Assembly: GCA_016946835.1 (NCBI GenBank)
Contig: JACVTC010000009.1
Coordinates: 274,001 to 338,000, forward strand
DNA: 64,000 bases
Reading direction: 5' to 3'
From: Neocallimastix lanati (nom. inval.)
Lineage: Eukaryota > Neocallimastigomycota > Neocallimastigomycetes > Neocallimastigales > Neocallimastigaceae
Shown: positions 37,930 to 50,713 of the stretch, in pieces
Layout of the letters: each line of letters opens with the position of its first letter
Numbering within the stretch: position 1 is the first letter of the stretch
Notes under the pieces: generated by a model
Seen by the model: only the letters and a program-made list of their open reading frames with translations
What the model was told of the DNA's origin: nothing
Database searches by the model: none
Position numbers and translations under genes: made by a program

Positions 37930-39215
37930 AATAATCGAATATTCTGTTTTCTCTTTAGAAATTTGAGAAAGAAATTCAATATAATAATAAAATTTTTGAT
38001 TTTTAAAATAATTATTTAGTTTATAAGTAACTTGTTACATTAAATATAATATATATTTTGTAAATAAAAATTATATATATCACTTATTATAGTTATATAA
38101 TAGAATATTCTTTTTCCAATTTAGTAAGGTTTAAAAAAAAAATTTTTATTTTTCAATGATTAAATAATAGAATATTCTATTTTCAATTAAGAAAGGTTTA
38201 AAAAAAAGATTAAATAATTTTATTTTTAAATTTATTTTACATTTTACAATAGATAATAATAATAGAATATTCTATTTTCAATTTAGAGAGGTTTAAAAAA
38301 AAAAGATTAAATAATTTTAATTAAAATTTTATTTCACAATGCTTAAATTATGGAATATTCTATTTTTAATTAAGAAAAATTTAAAAAAAGATTAAATAAT
38401 TTTATTTTTAAATTTATTTTACAATGGATAAAATAATAGAATATTCCATTTTCAATTTAGAAGGATGCTTAAATAATAGAATATTTTATTTTTAATTAAG
38501 AAAAATTTAAAAAAAGATTAAACAATTTTAAATTTTGATTCTATTTTATATATAATGTTAAGTAATAGAATATTCTATTTTTAAATAAGAAAGGTTTAAA
38601 AAAAAATTAAATAAATTTAAATTTTGATTCTATTTTATATATAATGTTAAATAAATAGAATATTCTATTTTTAAATAAGAAAGGTTTAAAAAAAAGATTA
38701 AATAATTTTATTTTTAAATTTATTTTACATTTTACAATAGATAATAATAATAGAATATTCTATTTTCAATTTAGAGAGGTTTAAAAAAAAAAGATTAAAT
38801 AATTTTAATTAAAATTTTATTTCACAATGCTTAAATTATGGAATATTCTATTTTTAATTAAGAAAAATTTAAAAAAAGATTAAATAATTTTATTTTTAAA
38901 TTTATTTTACAATGGATAAAATAATAGAATATTCCATTTTCAATTTAGAAGGATGCTTAAATAATAGAATATTTTATTTTTAATTAAGAAAAATTTAAAA
39001 AAAGATTAAACAATTTTAAATTTTGATTCTATTTTATATATAATGTTAAGTAATAGAATATTCTATTTTTAAATAAGAAAGGTTTAAAAAAAAATTAAAT
39101 AATTTTAAATTTTGATTCTATTTTACAAATATTTTACAAATAATGCTAAATTATAGAATATTCTATTTCTATTTAAGAAAGATTTAAAAAAAAATAAATA
39201 ATTTTAAATTTATTT
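37930..39215. repeat. Tandem repeats with GAATATTC palindromes and a 488-bp duplication
   Basis: Units of about 70-100 bases each contain AATAGAATATTCTATTTT followed by AAGAAAGGTTTAAAAAAAAG and TAAATAATTTTA. About 15 palindromes are present. A block of about 450 bases is duplicated almost exactly: AGATAATAATAATAGAATAT starts at 38261 and again at 38749, an offset of 488. Confidence 0.88.
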
Positions 39216-39219
39216 CGAT

Positions 39220-40570
39220 TTTAAAAGGTTTTTTAGCCACGATAAATTGAAAATAGAAATACAAATAAAAATAATTATTTTTTAAATTTATTACTTTTAA
39301 AACTTATTTTTTTACTATAATTTTAATTAAAAAAAAATGAAACAATAAAAATAATTATTTTTTAAGTTTATCACTTTTAAAACTTATTTTTTATTATATT
39401 TTTAATTAAAAAATAATAATAATAAAAATATTAAAAAATAATTAAGTTTATCACTTTTAATTAATATTATTTATTTAAAGATTTATCAAGTTATTTACTA
39501 TTAGCCATTATTTAATTTTTTTTAATAAGACATATTTAATAAATATATGATATTATCTTTAATTTAATTTTTTAATAAAGCATATTTAACAAATATAAAA
39601 TATTATCTTTAATTTTATTTTTTTTTAATAAGGTATATTTAATAAATATATAATATTATTTTAAGAATAATTCCATTAGTTATTTATTTAAATAAATTAT
39701 TTTTGTTACATAAAACTTGACATATTTACAATTAAATTGAATAATTAAATGATAATAATAACACATAAGTAGACAAATACTTAATTGAATGATTAAGTAA
39801 GGATTTAAATTATAAATACTAATTTCAAATATAATAATAATCGTAACAAATATATAATACGATTTAATTTAATGTAGTAATTTATATACCTAGTTTTTCA
39901 TTTAATATTAGAATAATTCTGTATTTTTATTGAAATTTGAATATATAAGACATTATACCACCCATATTATATTATATATTAAAAATATCATTATTTCCTT
40001 TAATGTATTTTTTTTTATTATTGTTTTTTTTTGACTAAGTATTAATGCATTTATTACATAGTTTAATATGCTTTTTATTTAAAATTAAATAAAAACAAAA
40101 TTTAGAATGAAAATATTAAAATGAAATAGAAAAAGGAAACATATCAATGGAAAATAGAAAAAAAAGAACCTCCAAAAAAAATATGTATAAATTTATTTAT
40201 ATAGTTATATAGCTAAAATTTTTATTTCTCATAATAGAAAAATTTAAATAAATGTTGAAAGTATTTTCAATTAAAAAAAGGATTCACTTTTTAATTAATA
40301 AATTAAAATATATATTTTTTCTAAATAAAGTAAATAAAAGAATAAAAATATTTATAAATCATTTTAATATCTTTTATTTTAAAAAAATACATATAAAAAA
40401 AATTAGAATATTCTAATTTCAATGTTAACATATGTTAATTGAATTAACCTTATTATTTTTTTTAAATTTAAATTTAAAATTAAAAAATTTTATTTTGATC
40501 AATGAAAAAATTAAAAACTTATTTAAATCAAATTAATAAAGAAAAAGAAAATTCTAAATTATTAAAATTA
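39220..40570. repeat. AT-rich spacer with short repeats
   Basis: No gene. Three copies of a unit with TTTATCACTTTTAAAACTTA lie at about 39270-39460, and three copies of TATTTAATAAATATATAATA-type sequence at about 39525-39665. The rest is unstructured A/T DNA. Confidence 0.6.
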
Positions 40571-40584
40571 AATAGATGTGGAGC

Positions 40585-40700
40585 ATTTTACAATGTGGCG
40601 TTATTATTAGTGTAATTCGACCATAAATTTTTTAATATTTTTATTACAATTATTTGTAAAAAAAATTTAAAAAGCCACATTTTCCGAAATGAAAACACCA
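40585..40700. repeat. GTGGC/GCCAC small inverted-repeat element
   Basis: CAATGTGGCGTTATTATTAG near 40589-40608 and AAAAGCCACATTTTCCGAAATG near 40669-40690 carry complementary GTGGC/GCCAC arms about 75 bases apart, followed by the CGAAATG tail seen at 326-386. It is probably a MITE-like relative. Confidence 0.5.
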
Positions 40701-41395
40701 TTAATTTAATTTATGATTCTATTTTGTATCCTATTTATTATAATATATTATATTAAATATAATATATAAAAATTTTATTTAAAAGAAATCATTAAAGTAT
40801 GATATATATTACTATATATTTAAATATATAATAATATATTATATATATTGTAATAAATAATATAAATCTAAATTTATTTGATATTATAATAATAAATTTT
40901 CTTCATTATTCATTATTTATTAAAATTAAGATTATCATATAAAATATATTCTAATTAAATTAAATAATTAAATAATAGTTAATTATAAAAATTAATATAT
41001 AAATACAATATACAATAAATCATAAAAAGGAAATTATTAATTTTTTTTTTTTAGACAGTGAGAACTCTATACAAACAAATGGAAATTTTTTAAAGTTTTT
41101 TTTTTTTTTTAATTTATTATTAATATTATTATTTTTTTTTAATTTATTATTAATATTATAATAAATTTGATTTATATTATTTATTTATACATTTTGTATA
41201 TTAATCTATTAATCTATTTTATATAATATATGAATATAATTAATTATTATAATTATTTTTTTAACCCTTTTAGGATTTATTAAGTAAATTAAATATTTTA
41301 AAAATATTACATATTACATGTTAAAGGACTATAAGTTATATTAAACAAAATCAATATTTAAATTTTTAAATAAATATAAGATACATATAAAAAAT

Positions 41396-41431
<36 letters not shown>

Positions 41432-41489
41432 GATTTTAAATTTTTTAATTTCTTTATTAAAAAAAAATTATTTTTTAATAAATACTCTC

Positions 41490-42027
41490 ACATCTAAGTA
41501 TATTAACGAAAGCATGTAAATTAATAAAACAAAAGCAAATAGGAAAATAATAAATTTCAAAATTTTATAAAATTAAAACGGTAATTAATAAAACAAATAT
41601 ATTAATTATATAATATAAAATACAAAACTTTTAAAATAAAAAAAAATTAATAATGAATTTCAAAATTTTATAAAAATATAAAAAAAATTCTAATAAATAA
41701 TGGATTTCAAAATTTTATAAAAAAAATAATAATTTATAAAACATATTAATTATATTATATAAAAATAATACAAACTTTTTAAAATAAAAAAATTTAATAA
41801 AAAAAAAAAAAAAAGAAGAAGAAAAATCAAATTTCTAATTTTTAATAAAAAAAAAAAAAAAGAAAGAAAAAAAAGAAACAAATTTTTAATATAAAATGGA
41901 ATATATATAAATATATTTCTTTTTTTTTTTGTTTATGATCAAGAATTTTAGTTATTTATGAAAATATGTAAATTAATAAAATAAAAACAAATAAGAAAAT
42001 AATAAATTCTAAAATTTTATAAAACAA

Positions 42028-42060
<33 letters not shown>

Positions 42061-42365
42061 TAAATTTCAAAATTTCATAAAAATAAAAAAAAAAAAAATT
42101 AATAAATAATGAATTTCAAAATTTTATAAAAGAAAAAAAAAAAAAAAAAAAACAGTAATTTATAAAACTAACTTGTTAATTATATAAAAATAATATGAAT
42201 TCTTTTTAAAATAAAAAAAATTAATAAAAAAAAAAAAAAGAAGAAACAAATTTTTAATTTTTAACAAAAAAAAAAAAAAGAAGAAGAAGAAGAAACAAAT
42301 TTTTAATTTTTAACAAAAAAAAAAAAAGAAGAAGAAGAAGAAACAAATTTTTAATTTTTAACAAA

Positions 42366-42396
<31 letters not shown>

Positions 42397-42840
42397 CAAA
42401 GTTTTAATTTTTAACAAAAAAAAAAATTTCTAATTCTTAGCAAAAATAAAAAAATAAAAAAAATTAACATAAAATAGAATATTAATAAATATATTTATTT
42501 TTTATTTTTTTTTTTTTTTTTTTTTTCATTAAAGATAAAATATTATATATTGGTTTTGATCAAGAGCTTTGGTTATTTATGAAAATATATAATTAATAAA
42601 ATAAAAAACAAATAAGAAAATAATAAATTTTAAAATTTTATAAAAAAAAAAAAAAAAGTTTAATATAAAACTAACATAAAAATAATACAACCTTTTTAAA
42701 ATAAAAAAAAATTTTTTTAATAAAAAAAAGAAATAAATTTTTAATATAAAATGGAATATTAATAAATATGTATTTTTTTTTTTCATTACAGGTAAAATAT
42801 TATATATATTGGTTTTGTTCAAGAATTTTAGTTAATATAT
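41490..42840. repeat. Three diverged long repeats upstream of gene 2
   Basis: The landmark TAAATTAATAAAAC..AAATAGGAAAATAATAAA..TTTTATAAAA begins near 41516, 41968 and 42587. It is followed each time by purine-rich GAAGAAACAAATTTTTAATT and then by a T-run with CATTA..GGTTTTGATCAAGA. Between 42235 and 42425 a unit of about 57 bases with (GAA)n grows from 2 to 6 GAA repeats across four copies. No gene is present. Its closeness to gene 2 may matter for expression, but nothing shows it. Confidence 0.7.
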
Positions 42841-43225
42841 ATTAAAGAAATAGATTATTAATTATATGAAAAGAATTGATAATATAAAATAAAAAGATTA
42901 TATTTTTTAAACTGTATTTCTAAATTACTTTACAATTTTTTATATCTATTCTTTTAATTTTTTTTAAAAAAAAAGTATCTTAACTTTTTTATTTATTTAT
43001 TCTTTTTTTTTTTCCTTTTTTTTCTATTTTAATTAGATATATTAATACTTCAAGTCAAATTAAATATAATTATAAAAATTTAAAAGTATTCAAGATACAA
43101 TTAAAAATATAATTATACTTTAAATTGAAATATTAATCCTTTGCTTTGTTATAAATTCAAATATATCAGACTCTTTAATTATATCTTGACCTTTAATTAC
43201 TTATCATAATTCATCTAGTACAAAT

Positions 43226-43580
43226 ATGATGACTCCACGTCTAATCAATGACCGAAGCCTACCTAGAGCAAACATGTTGGCTCCATCCTTAAATACTAAT
43301 CAAAATCCATCAGGAACCAATGTAGTGACACCTCCATTAATTATTAATTCAGCACCATTATTAACAAACAATAATTCTGCTTCATCATATACTCCAGTTA
43401 TTGGTTATTCCATTGCTACACCAAAAATTAGTACAACATTAATTGCTAACACAAATACTTCTAAATTTCAACAAGGAATAATTACTGAAAATGATTCACC
43501 TTTATTATCAATATCTAATAATCAACCTAAAGAATTAAATACTAAAAGTGGTATATATATACAACATTTTATTCTATTAA

Positions 43581-43643
<63 letters not shown>

Positions 43644-45734
43644 AATAATATTAATTATTTTTACATTAAATAATATTAAATATGTTATTTTATATTAATC
43701 ATTTAAATAGGTATTCCTTCTTCGAATAATTCAATGAACTCAAATGTAAATAATACAATTCAAAAGAGTTTATCATTTTCAAATCAATTAATTCTTAATT
43801 CAAATAGTAACTTCAATCAAAATAATAATGATTTTTTTGTTCCTCCTTCTTCCTATGTATATCAAAAAAATTCTAATATTAATAATCAGTTAAGATTTCC
43901 AACCAGTTATTCCTCTGTTAAGTCTGAATTTGCTAATTCAGCCCCACATACCTTAATAAATATTTCCAAAAATGGTAGTATGAGTAATTCTTCAATTAAT
44001 AAAAATCATCAAAATAAATATCCATCACCATTACCTGAAGCTTCCAATTTGGAAAAATTCAGAAATCCTCTTATTAAAAATGTAAATTCTAATAATTTTA
44101 ATATATCTAATAACAACAATTCATACTGTAATGGAAACCGAAGTGATGAAATTTCATATAAACCATTACGTAATTCTTTAGTTATTGAAAATCTAGTTAA
44201 TGGCAATGATAAAAATAATATTCCTTCATTTACAACTCCAAAAGATGACTATTTTTCAGATAATGAATTTAATATTTCAACCTCTAACAGATATAGTTCT
44301 TCTCCAAATTATAAACCTGTTCAATTAATTAATATTCAAAATAATGGTAATGATGCCTCATCAATGCAATATACTACTCTTTCTTTTTCGTCATCTTCAA
44401 ATCAAGTTAATAACTCAGTTAGTTCTGATTCAAACAGAAAACATCATAAAGGAAAAGTCTTAAGTGATGGCCAAACTAGATTCTATGAAGGCAGTCTTTG
44501 TCATATGAAGAGTCTTGTCAACATAAGTAAGAAAAAAATGAAGAGCATGAACAATATGAATAATATGAACAATATGAATAATATGATCAATATGAACAAT
44601 ATGAACAATATGAATAATATGAACAATATGAACAATATGAACAATATGAATAATATGATCAATATGAATAGTATGATCAATATGAATAATATGATTAATA
44701 TGAATAATATGATTAATACGAATAATATGAATAATATGTATAGCTTAAACAATATGAATTATATGAGCAATATGAATGATATGAATAATATGAATAATAT
44801 GAATAATATGAATAATATTAATAATATTAATAATATGAATGGTATAAATAATATTAATATCATAAACAACATAAATAACATGAATACCATGAATAACATA
44901 AATAACATGAATAATATGAATAATATGAATAATATGAATAATATGAATAATATGAATAATATGAATAATATGAATAGCATGAATAATATAAATGGTGCAA
45001 ATAATTTAAGTAATTACAATTATAATGATAATTACAATAATAATATTAATGATAATTTGTTAATGAATGGATCAAATTCTAGTTCATTAAATATGTCAGA
45101 TATTCAAATTATGAATTCATCATCTCTTTACGGATATACTACTATTACTAATAATAATAATAATAATAATATGCAAATTAGTACTAATTTAAAAAATGGA
45201 GAAAATTCTACTTATTCAACGTCTAGTAAAAAACAAAAGAAATATAAATATGGAGAAAAATTCACCTCAACTTCAAAAAGTATTATAAAATCAAAACCAA
45301 AAAGAAGAAGGTCTAGTAGTACAAAAATAATCTTTGATAATAAAAAACTTTCTTTATTGACTGCTAAAACTGAATCTGCTCATGCTTTTCTAGTTAAGGA
45401 AAACGCTAAATATAAACATAAAGAAGAAAAATTAAAAGAAGAAGAAAAATTAAAAGAAGAAGAAAAATTAAAAGAAGAAAAATTAAAAGAAGAAAAATTA
45501 AAAGAAGAAAAATTAAAAGAAGAAGAAAAATTAAAAAAAGAAGAAAAATTAAAAGAAGAAGAAAAATTAAAAGAAAAGAAAAAATCCCAATCAAATCAAA
45601 CTTCCCCCTCTTCTTCCTCTTTATCCCCTTCCGATTCTCATAAAGAAAAATCAGAACCAAAAAATTTGGAAGAATTAGAAAAAGCCTTTAATTTAATGAA
45701 AAATAAACTATCTTTTAGTATAGAGAAAAAATGA
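43226..45734 (+). CDS. Low-complexity MNN-repeat protein, gene 2 (782 aa, two exons), paralogue of gene 1
   Basis: CDS join 43226-43550 and 43711-45734. The join keeps frame (split Gly codon, phase 1) and reads straight through ...NTKSG|IPSSNNSMNS. The N-terminal repeat region is short and degenerate (about 3 units of the gene 1 type, e.g. NTNQNPSGTN). Shared islands with gene 1: ISKNG..NKYPSP, IENL..IPSFTTPKD, KHHKGK..TRFYEGSLCHMKSL, MNN repeats (44536-45000), a basic patch KPKRRRSSS, TESAHAFLVKENAKYK, a charged EEKLKE coiled-coil repeat, and the C-terminal ELEKAFNLMKNKLSF. The protein is probably the same kind of basic, largely disordered protein ending in helices. Function is unknown. An upstream in-frame stretch from about 43190 still encodes a repeat-like PLITYHNSSS preceded by a stop, so the present start is probably secondary. 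Confidence 0.82.
43551..43710 (+). other. GT-AG intron of gene 2 (160 bp)
   Basis: Donor GTATATATAT after AAAAGTG; acceptor ATTTAAATAG before GTATTCC; a TATTAATC branch-point-like word about 15 bases upstream of the AG. Removing it joins two frames that both show gene 1-like composition. The middle is a (TAA)n microsatellite of about 50 bases. Gene 1 has no intron in the corresponding N-terminal part. Confidence 0.8.
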
Positions 45735-45747
45735 ATAGAGAAATATT

Positions 45748-45749
45748 TT

Positions 45750-45783
<34 letters not shown>

Positions 45784-45846
45784 TATTTTATAAATAAAAA
45801 ACAATTAATAATATAAATAAAAAAAAAAAAAAAAAAAAAAAAAAAG
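45748..45846. repeat. Poly-T then poly-A tracts after gene 2
   Basis: About 32 T (45750-45781) and about 27 A (45819-45845), close enough to form a long A/T hairpin just 3' of the stop. This could contribute to 3' end formation, but such runs are common throughout the window. Confidence 0.5.
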
Positions 45847-45987
45847 TCATAAAAATTTTAAAAGATATATAATTCATAATTTATTTGTTTTCACTTGTTA
45901 TTATCTCAATATTTAATCTTTTTTTTTTTATAAACAACCACTTATAAAAATATGTTGTAGTTTAATAATTTCATTTTAAAATAATAT

Positions 45988-46217
45988 ATTTATTTGAATA
46001 ATTTATTCAAATCTTCGCAAATAATTTTTAATTTTACCAGAAGAAATTTAAATAAAATTAAAAATAAATTATATATATAAAAAATATTATTTAACATTTA
46101 TTTATTTATTTATTTGAATAATTTATTCAAATCTTCGCAAATAATTTTTAATTTTACCAGAAGAAATTTAAATAAAATTAAAAATAAATTATATATATAA
46201 AAAATATTATTTAACAT

Positions 46218-46260
<43 letters not shown>
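45988..46260. repeat. Exact 120-bp tandem duplication
   Basis: TATTTGAATAATTTATTCAA at 45991 recurs at 46111, and the following 100 bases (CTTCGCAAATAATTTTTAAT, CCAGAAGAAATTTAAATAAA) are identical. Each unit has the palindrome TTGAATAATTTATTCAA. It is followed by (ATTT)n to 46275. Confidence 0.92.
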
Positions 46261-46272
<12 letters not shown>

Positions 46273-46383
46273 TTATTTATTTTAATATAATATTTTATAT
46301 TATTTTATTTTATTTACATTTTTAATATAAATTAGTCATTCAATTAACAAATTAAAATAATATATATATAATTTAATAAATAA

Positions 46384-46535
46384 ATCCCCCCTGAGGAGCG
46401 TACCACCAGAAATGGTGTCTCTGAGGGGGTATTACTATCAGCATTTCTCTTGGTACAGAGAATGAAAGTTTATATTAAATATTAATATTAATGATCGGTC
46501 TGTAGAAGTTTAGAAATTTAGTTTACCGATTTCAC
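46384..46535 (+). ncRNA. Candidate structured RNA (three hairpins), unidentified
   Basis: The GC-richest short stretch of this region. Hairpin 1: a CCCCC (46386-46390)/GGGGG (46425-46429) stem enclosing a perfect CACCA-GAAA-TGGTG tetraloop hairpin (46403-46416). Hairpin 2: CATTTCTC (46442)..GAGAATG (46464). Hairpin 3: ATCGGT (46494-46499)..ACCGAT (46525-46530). It does not fit snRNA, SRP, tRNA or hammerhead patterns that I can check. The strand is a guess. It may instead be the structured end of the decayed element that follows. Confidence 0.35.
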
Positions 46536-46769
46536 TTCATTTTTATTTCTATTTTAATCAAAGTTTTTTTTACCTTTTTTATTTTTTTTTGTCATTAAGG
46601 ATCTTAAAACTATTTTATTTTTTTTCTTTACTAATTTTTTATTTCTTTTATCTTTTGTTTATTATATATATCTATATATATATATATTATATATATATTT
46701 ATATATACTTTTATATTTAATAAGTTTATATATACTTTATATTTGTTTTTTACCTTTTATATATATATA

Positions 46770-48230
46770 TATATAGCGTTTTGCCCAAGCCAGGTAATGA
46801 AGAACCTACATTTCACCTTTGGTATGTATTCTATCCCTAAAAGAATCTATGTATATTTACTTAGGTTATCCCTTTCAATAACGATCTTTCACTTGAACTT
46901 ATTATCACGTATATGAATACTAAAGTTAAAAAATCCTTATTTTCTTTCTCTAGTTTTTTATGAAATAATAAAGTTCGATTAACATTAAAAATATCTATTA
47001 TTCAATCATATATCATTAGCAAAACATTATATTTTTGTTCCACTTTTTAGGTTCAAACCAAAACAATTCTAGGAATGTACAATCCTCAATTAAAACAGCA
47101 TTGCTGTGGTGAATTGATTCTGCCTCCTCGAACAAGGAAGATAATCTTTAACATTTAAAAGAAGAAAAAATGGTAAGTGCTATATCAAAAGGAACTCAAC
47201 GGTTAGTGTTTATGCCATTTTTAAATCATATCCCTTCCATGTCACGTTTATTCATGGTCGAAGAAAATCACTAGTGCTCTACAAGAAAATTAGGAAAAAA
47301 AAAAAAGTATCACAAAATTCAAAGATGTTATTGAATCATATTGGTTTGATGTTGGTAAAAATTCCAAAGAATTAAAAGGTACGAATTACGATAGCTTCAA
47401 ATTTATAAATACTAGAAATCTATTCAAACTCAGCCTTGAATGCCCTCATCTAAGTTTAGGTTTTAACTGGATATTAAGATGAAGAGCTGATTAAAAGTGC
47501 AATACCTCTATTGCAATTAGAAGTAGTAGAATTTCAGACGATTATCCTAAATTCTGCCCTTGCTGAAGAAAAAATGACCAATCTTTTATTCATTGGAATA
47601 TTTGAATGCTCTACCTTTTCTCCATGTCGATGTAAATTATTAGATTTTATTGATGACCTTTTCATTTTATTTACCAATAAAGTAAGGAATCTTTCCTTAC
47701 TTCGTTCTTATTCTAATATTTTAGAAAATGAAAATTTCATAAGCAGGTATATTTTATATATTACTTCTTGGTGGAAAATCAGCTTTAGAAAAGTTGCAAT
47801 TCGATACTGGAGAATGGAGACATTTAAGTGAACGACTCCAAAAAAGTTCACAGGGGTCTTACTGTTCCGTATATTATGGGGCATATAGGAATATCTTGTT
47901 AATACAATGTTAATCATCAGTAGCTCTCTTAAGCTACTTTATGAGTGGTTTAGCAAAAAAAAACACTTTCATTACCAAGAGTGCCGACATGGCATAGGAA
48001 TAGTGCAGTTAGTAGTCCTGTTAATTCTCATCAATATGCATATACTAACAACACAGTTCCGAACACAAAACCTATTGTAAGTAATTTAATTTTTGATGAT
48101 CTTTTCTTGTGGTTCAGGGAAGAGTTTAGTGAATACTACAGTATCTATTTTAAAGATGTAACTTCTATGTTTTATTATTTTTGATTTAACTGGTGATCTT
48201 GTTACTACACATAGTATACATCACACCGAA
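46770..48230 (+). pseudogene. Decayed coding region of unknown family
   Basis: About 1.4 kb of raised GC with protein-like stretches on the + strand in changing frames, for example LLQLEVVEFQTIILNSALAE, LLDFIDDLFILFTNK and LEKLQFDTGEWRHLSERLQK. It contains several interruptions and no intact gene. I do not recognise the family. It may be the relic of a mobile element, with the hairpins at 46384-46535 as its border, or of a host gene. The open frames of up to 106 codons inside it are fragments. Confidence 0.4.
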
Positions 48231-49040
48231 TTTTTTTTTTTAACTTTTGAACTTATTTTTTTATTCTTTATTACATTAAATTTTCTTTGATTAATTAAAA
48301 TTTGTTATTTCTTAACTTTTTATTATTTTTTTATTTTACTTAATCTTTTTCATACATTTTATTTTTTTTATCTTTTAATTATATATTGTATTTTTTTATA
48401 ATTAAATGTAATACATAAAAATATAATAATTTATTTAATAAAACATTGGAAGTGTATTCTCTTCCTAGACTAAAAAAAAAAAATCTAATTTAATTTAATA
48501 ATTCAATCAATTAAAAAAATTTTTTTCTCTTGATGATAGATGATAAGCTTGGTTATATAAACCCCACATAATTTATTGATTAATTAGTAGAATTTTTAAA
48601 GTAAATAATAAATATGTATATAAATATTGTTAAAAAAAAAAAAAAAAAAAAAAAAATATTTAAAATTATTTAAAGTTCATATTATAAATAAATATAAAAA
48701 ATAAATAGATATTTCACTTTTAAATAATAAGAAATAAATTAATAAATAAATTAATCATATTAAATAGAATAATATTAAAATAATAATAATAATAATATTA
48801 AATAAGATAAGCAGTTCAAAATCAATAAAAATAATCATTCATATATATATATTAATAAATAAAAATTTCATTAATTAAAGCAGTCATAAAACTTTTTTTT
48901 TTCTAATAAAAACAAAATATTTTATTATTTAATAGATTTCTTACATATATAAATATTAATAGATCTCTTACACATATAAAATATTAATAATAAAAAATAA
49001 TTATAAATAAATATTATGGTTTTTCATTTCATTTTATTTA
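48231..49040. other. AT-rich intergenic DNA, no gene seen
   Basis: T- and A-runs. A short piece near 48530-48600 (GATGATAGATGATA, then AATTTATTGATTAATTAGTA) recalls the sequence just before the foldback end copy at 4130-4200. Nothing else can be supported. Confidence 0.55.
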
Positions 49041-49049
49041 CTTAAATAA

Positions 49050-50713
49050 AATGGAAACTTAGCATAAATACTAACTTTTCCATAACCACATGCCGCACAT
49101 GCCGCACATGTTGAATTAACAATTACTAGTGATTTTTTTATAAGAACATGAACCAACCCAATTTCACAGTAGTAGTCATAACTTCAGCATCCGCTTTACA
49201 AGCAGTTCTCATTAATTTATTCTTAGCTAATGTAAGTAAGCTACTACTTTTTTTTTTTATCTTTAAATCGATTATTGCATACTTTATGTAAATTATCATT
49301 AAATAAATTATCACATTTTACTTCTTCCCCTTTGACAGGCATAACAAATATCATGACTATTACAAGCTGCGTTTAAATGCATCTTCAATTTTTATTTCGA
49401 ATTTTTTTAGAGAAATCTTTTATAGCCTTATCAATTTTCTTAAAATCAAAAGAACATCCTTTTTTTTTTTTTTTTTGTTGAACAGCAACCATTAACATAT
49501 GAAATAGTAGCATTTGCCTTGCCTTTAACTTTTATTAATGGAAAACCAAATTGATAATCTGATTTAACAACACTAATGTTTGCATTTTTTTTTTTTTTTT
49601 TTACATCAAAATATTTTGATGCTCTCTTTGTTAATTTGATCAATTCACTTTGACTTATTTTCATATTTGATTGCATCTTCAGATTTAGATTCAGATTCAG
49701 ATTCATTTTCGTTCTCATCTTCATCTTCATTTTCATCATTAGATTCAATTTCTTTTTCACTTGTAACTTCAGAATTCCTTTTTTAAATAAAAATAAAATA
49801 AAATAAAAATAGAATAAAATAAAAATAAAATAAAAATAAAATGAAATAAAATTTAAGTATAAATAAAAAAAAGTTTTACCTATTTTATTAATTTATTCAG
49901 AATTAATTTACTTCATAACTTTTTTTTTTAATTAATTTTTACATTAAGTATAAACTTTTTATATTAATTAAAAAAAAAACTTACAATTTACAATAAAATA
50001 TTAGATTATCATATAATACAACATCAATTTATTCATTAATACAAGTTAAATTCAAATAGTCAAAAATAACAAATAATTCATCATCAACTTTTTTGCATTC
50101 CTTTTTACATTCTTCCAAAGATAGTTTTTTTTTTTTTTCTTTAGATTGTTTTTTAACATCATCATAGTATTGAAATTATTTAATAGTACAATTAAAAACA
50201 TTTCAAGCTTCACAAGAAGAAATATTCAACTTATTAGAAATTTTATCAATATCATCAATATCTTTATCACTTAAACATTCATAATAGATATTTTTTTTTT
50301 TTGTTTTTTTTGTTTTTTTTTATATATTGATCAAATTCAGATTGACAACCTTCATCTACATAGCAAGGAAGATTTGATTTACCACACTAACCTCATTTAC
50401 TACAATAGTAGCCTTCATGGCAAGCAGATAATCCTTCACCACATCTTCCATTCAGGGAAAGTTCAACAGAAGATTCTTCAGATTTTCCTTGACAAATACC
50501 AAAAATTAGATTGGCAATCATGTTCTACTTTACAGTGAAGATCTTTGTCACCACACCATCCAAATTTACTACAGCAATAACCATCAGAACAAATGCCAAT
50601 TTCTTTGCCACATCTTCCACCTTCAAAAACTTTCACAGCTTTGGATAAAACTTGATGGGATAAACTAGTAAATAATAATAATATACGTTTAATCAATAAT
50701 ATGTTAAATAATA

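Noticed and set aside
46384-46430. Hammerhead ribozyme (CTGAGGA followed by GAAA)
   Set aside because: The GAAA is the loop of the CACCA/TGGTG hairpin, so the hammerhead stem II and III geometry cannot form.
47511-47831. 106-codon ORF as a complete gene
   Set aside because: It starts and stops within a longer decayed coding-like region and changes frame with it, so it is treated as a fragment of an unrecognised relic.
49446-49760. 104-codon minus-strand ORF as a separate gene
   Set aside because: It is an internal fragment of the chitin-binding/PLA2-like fossil, partly read in a different frame.
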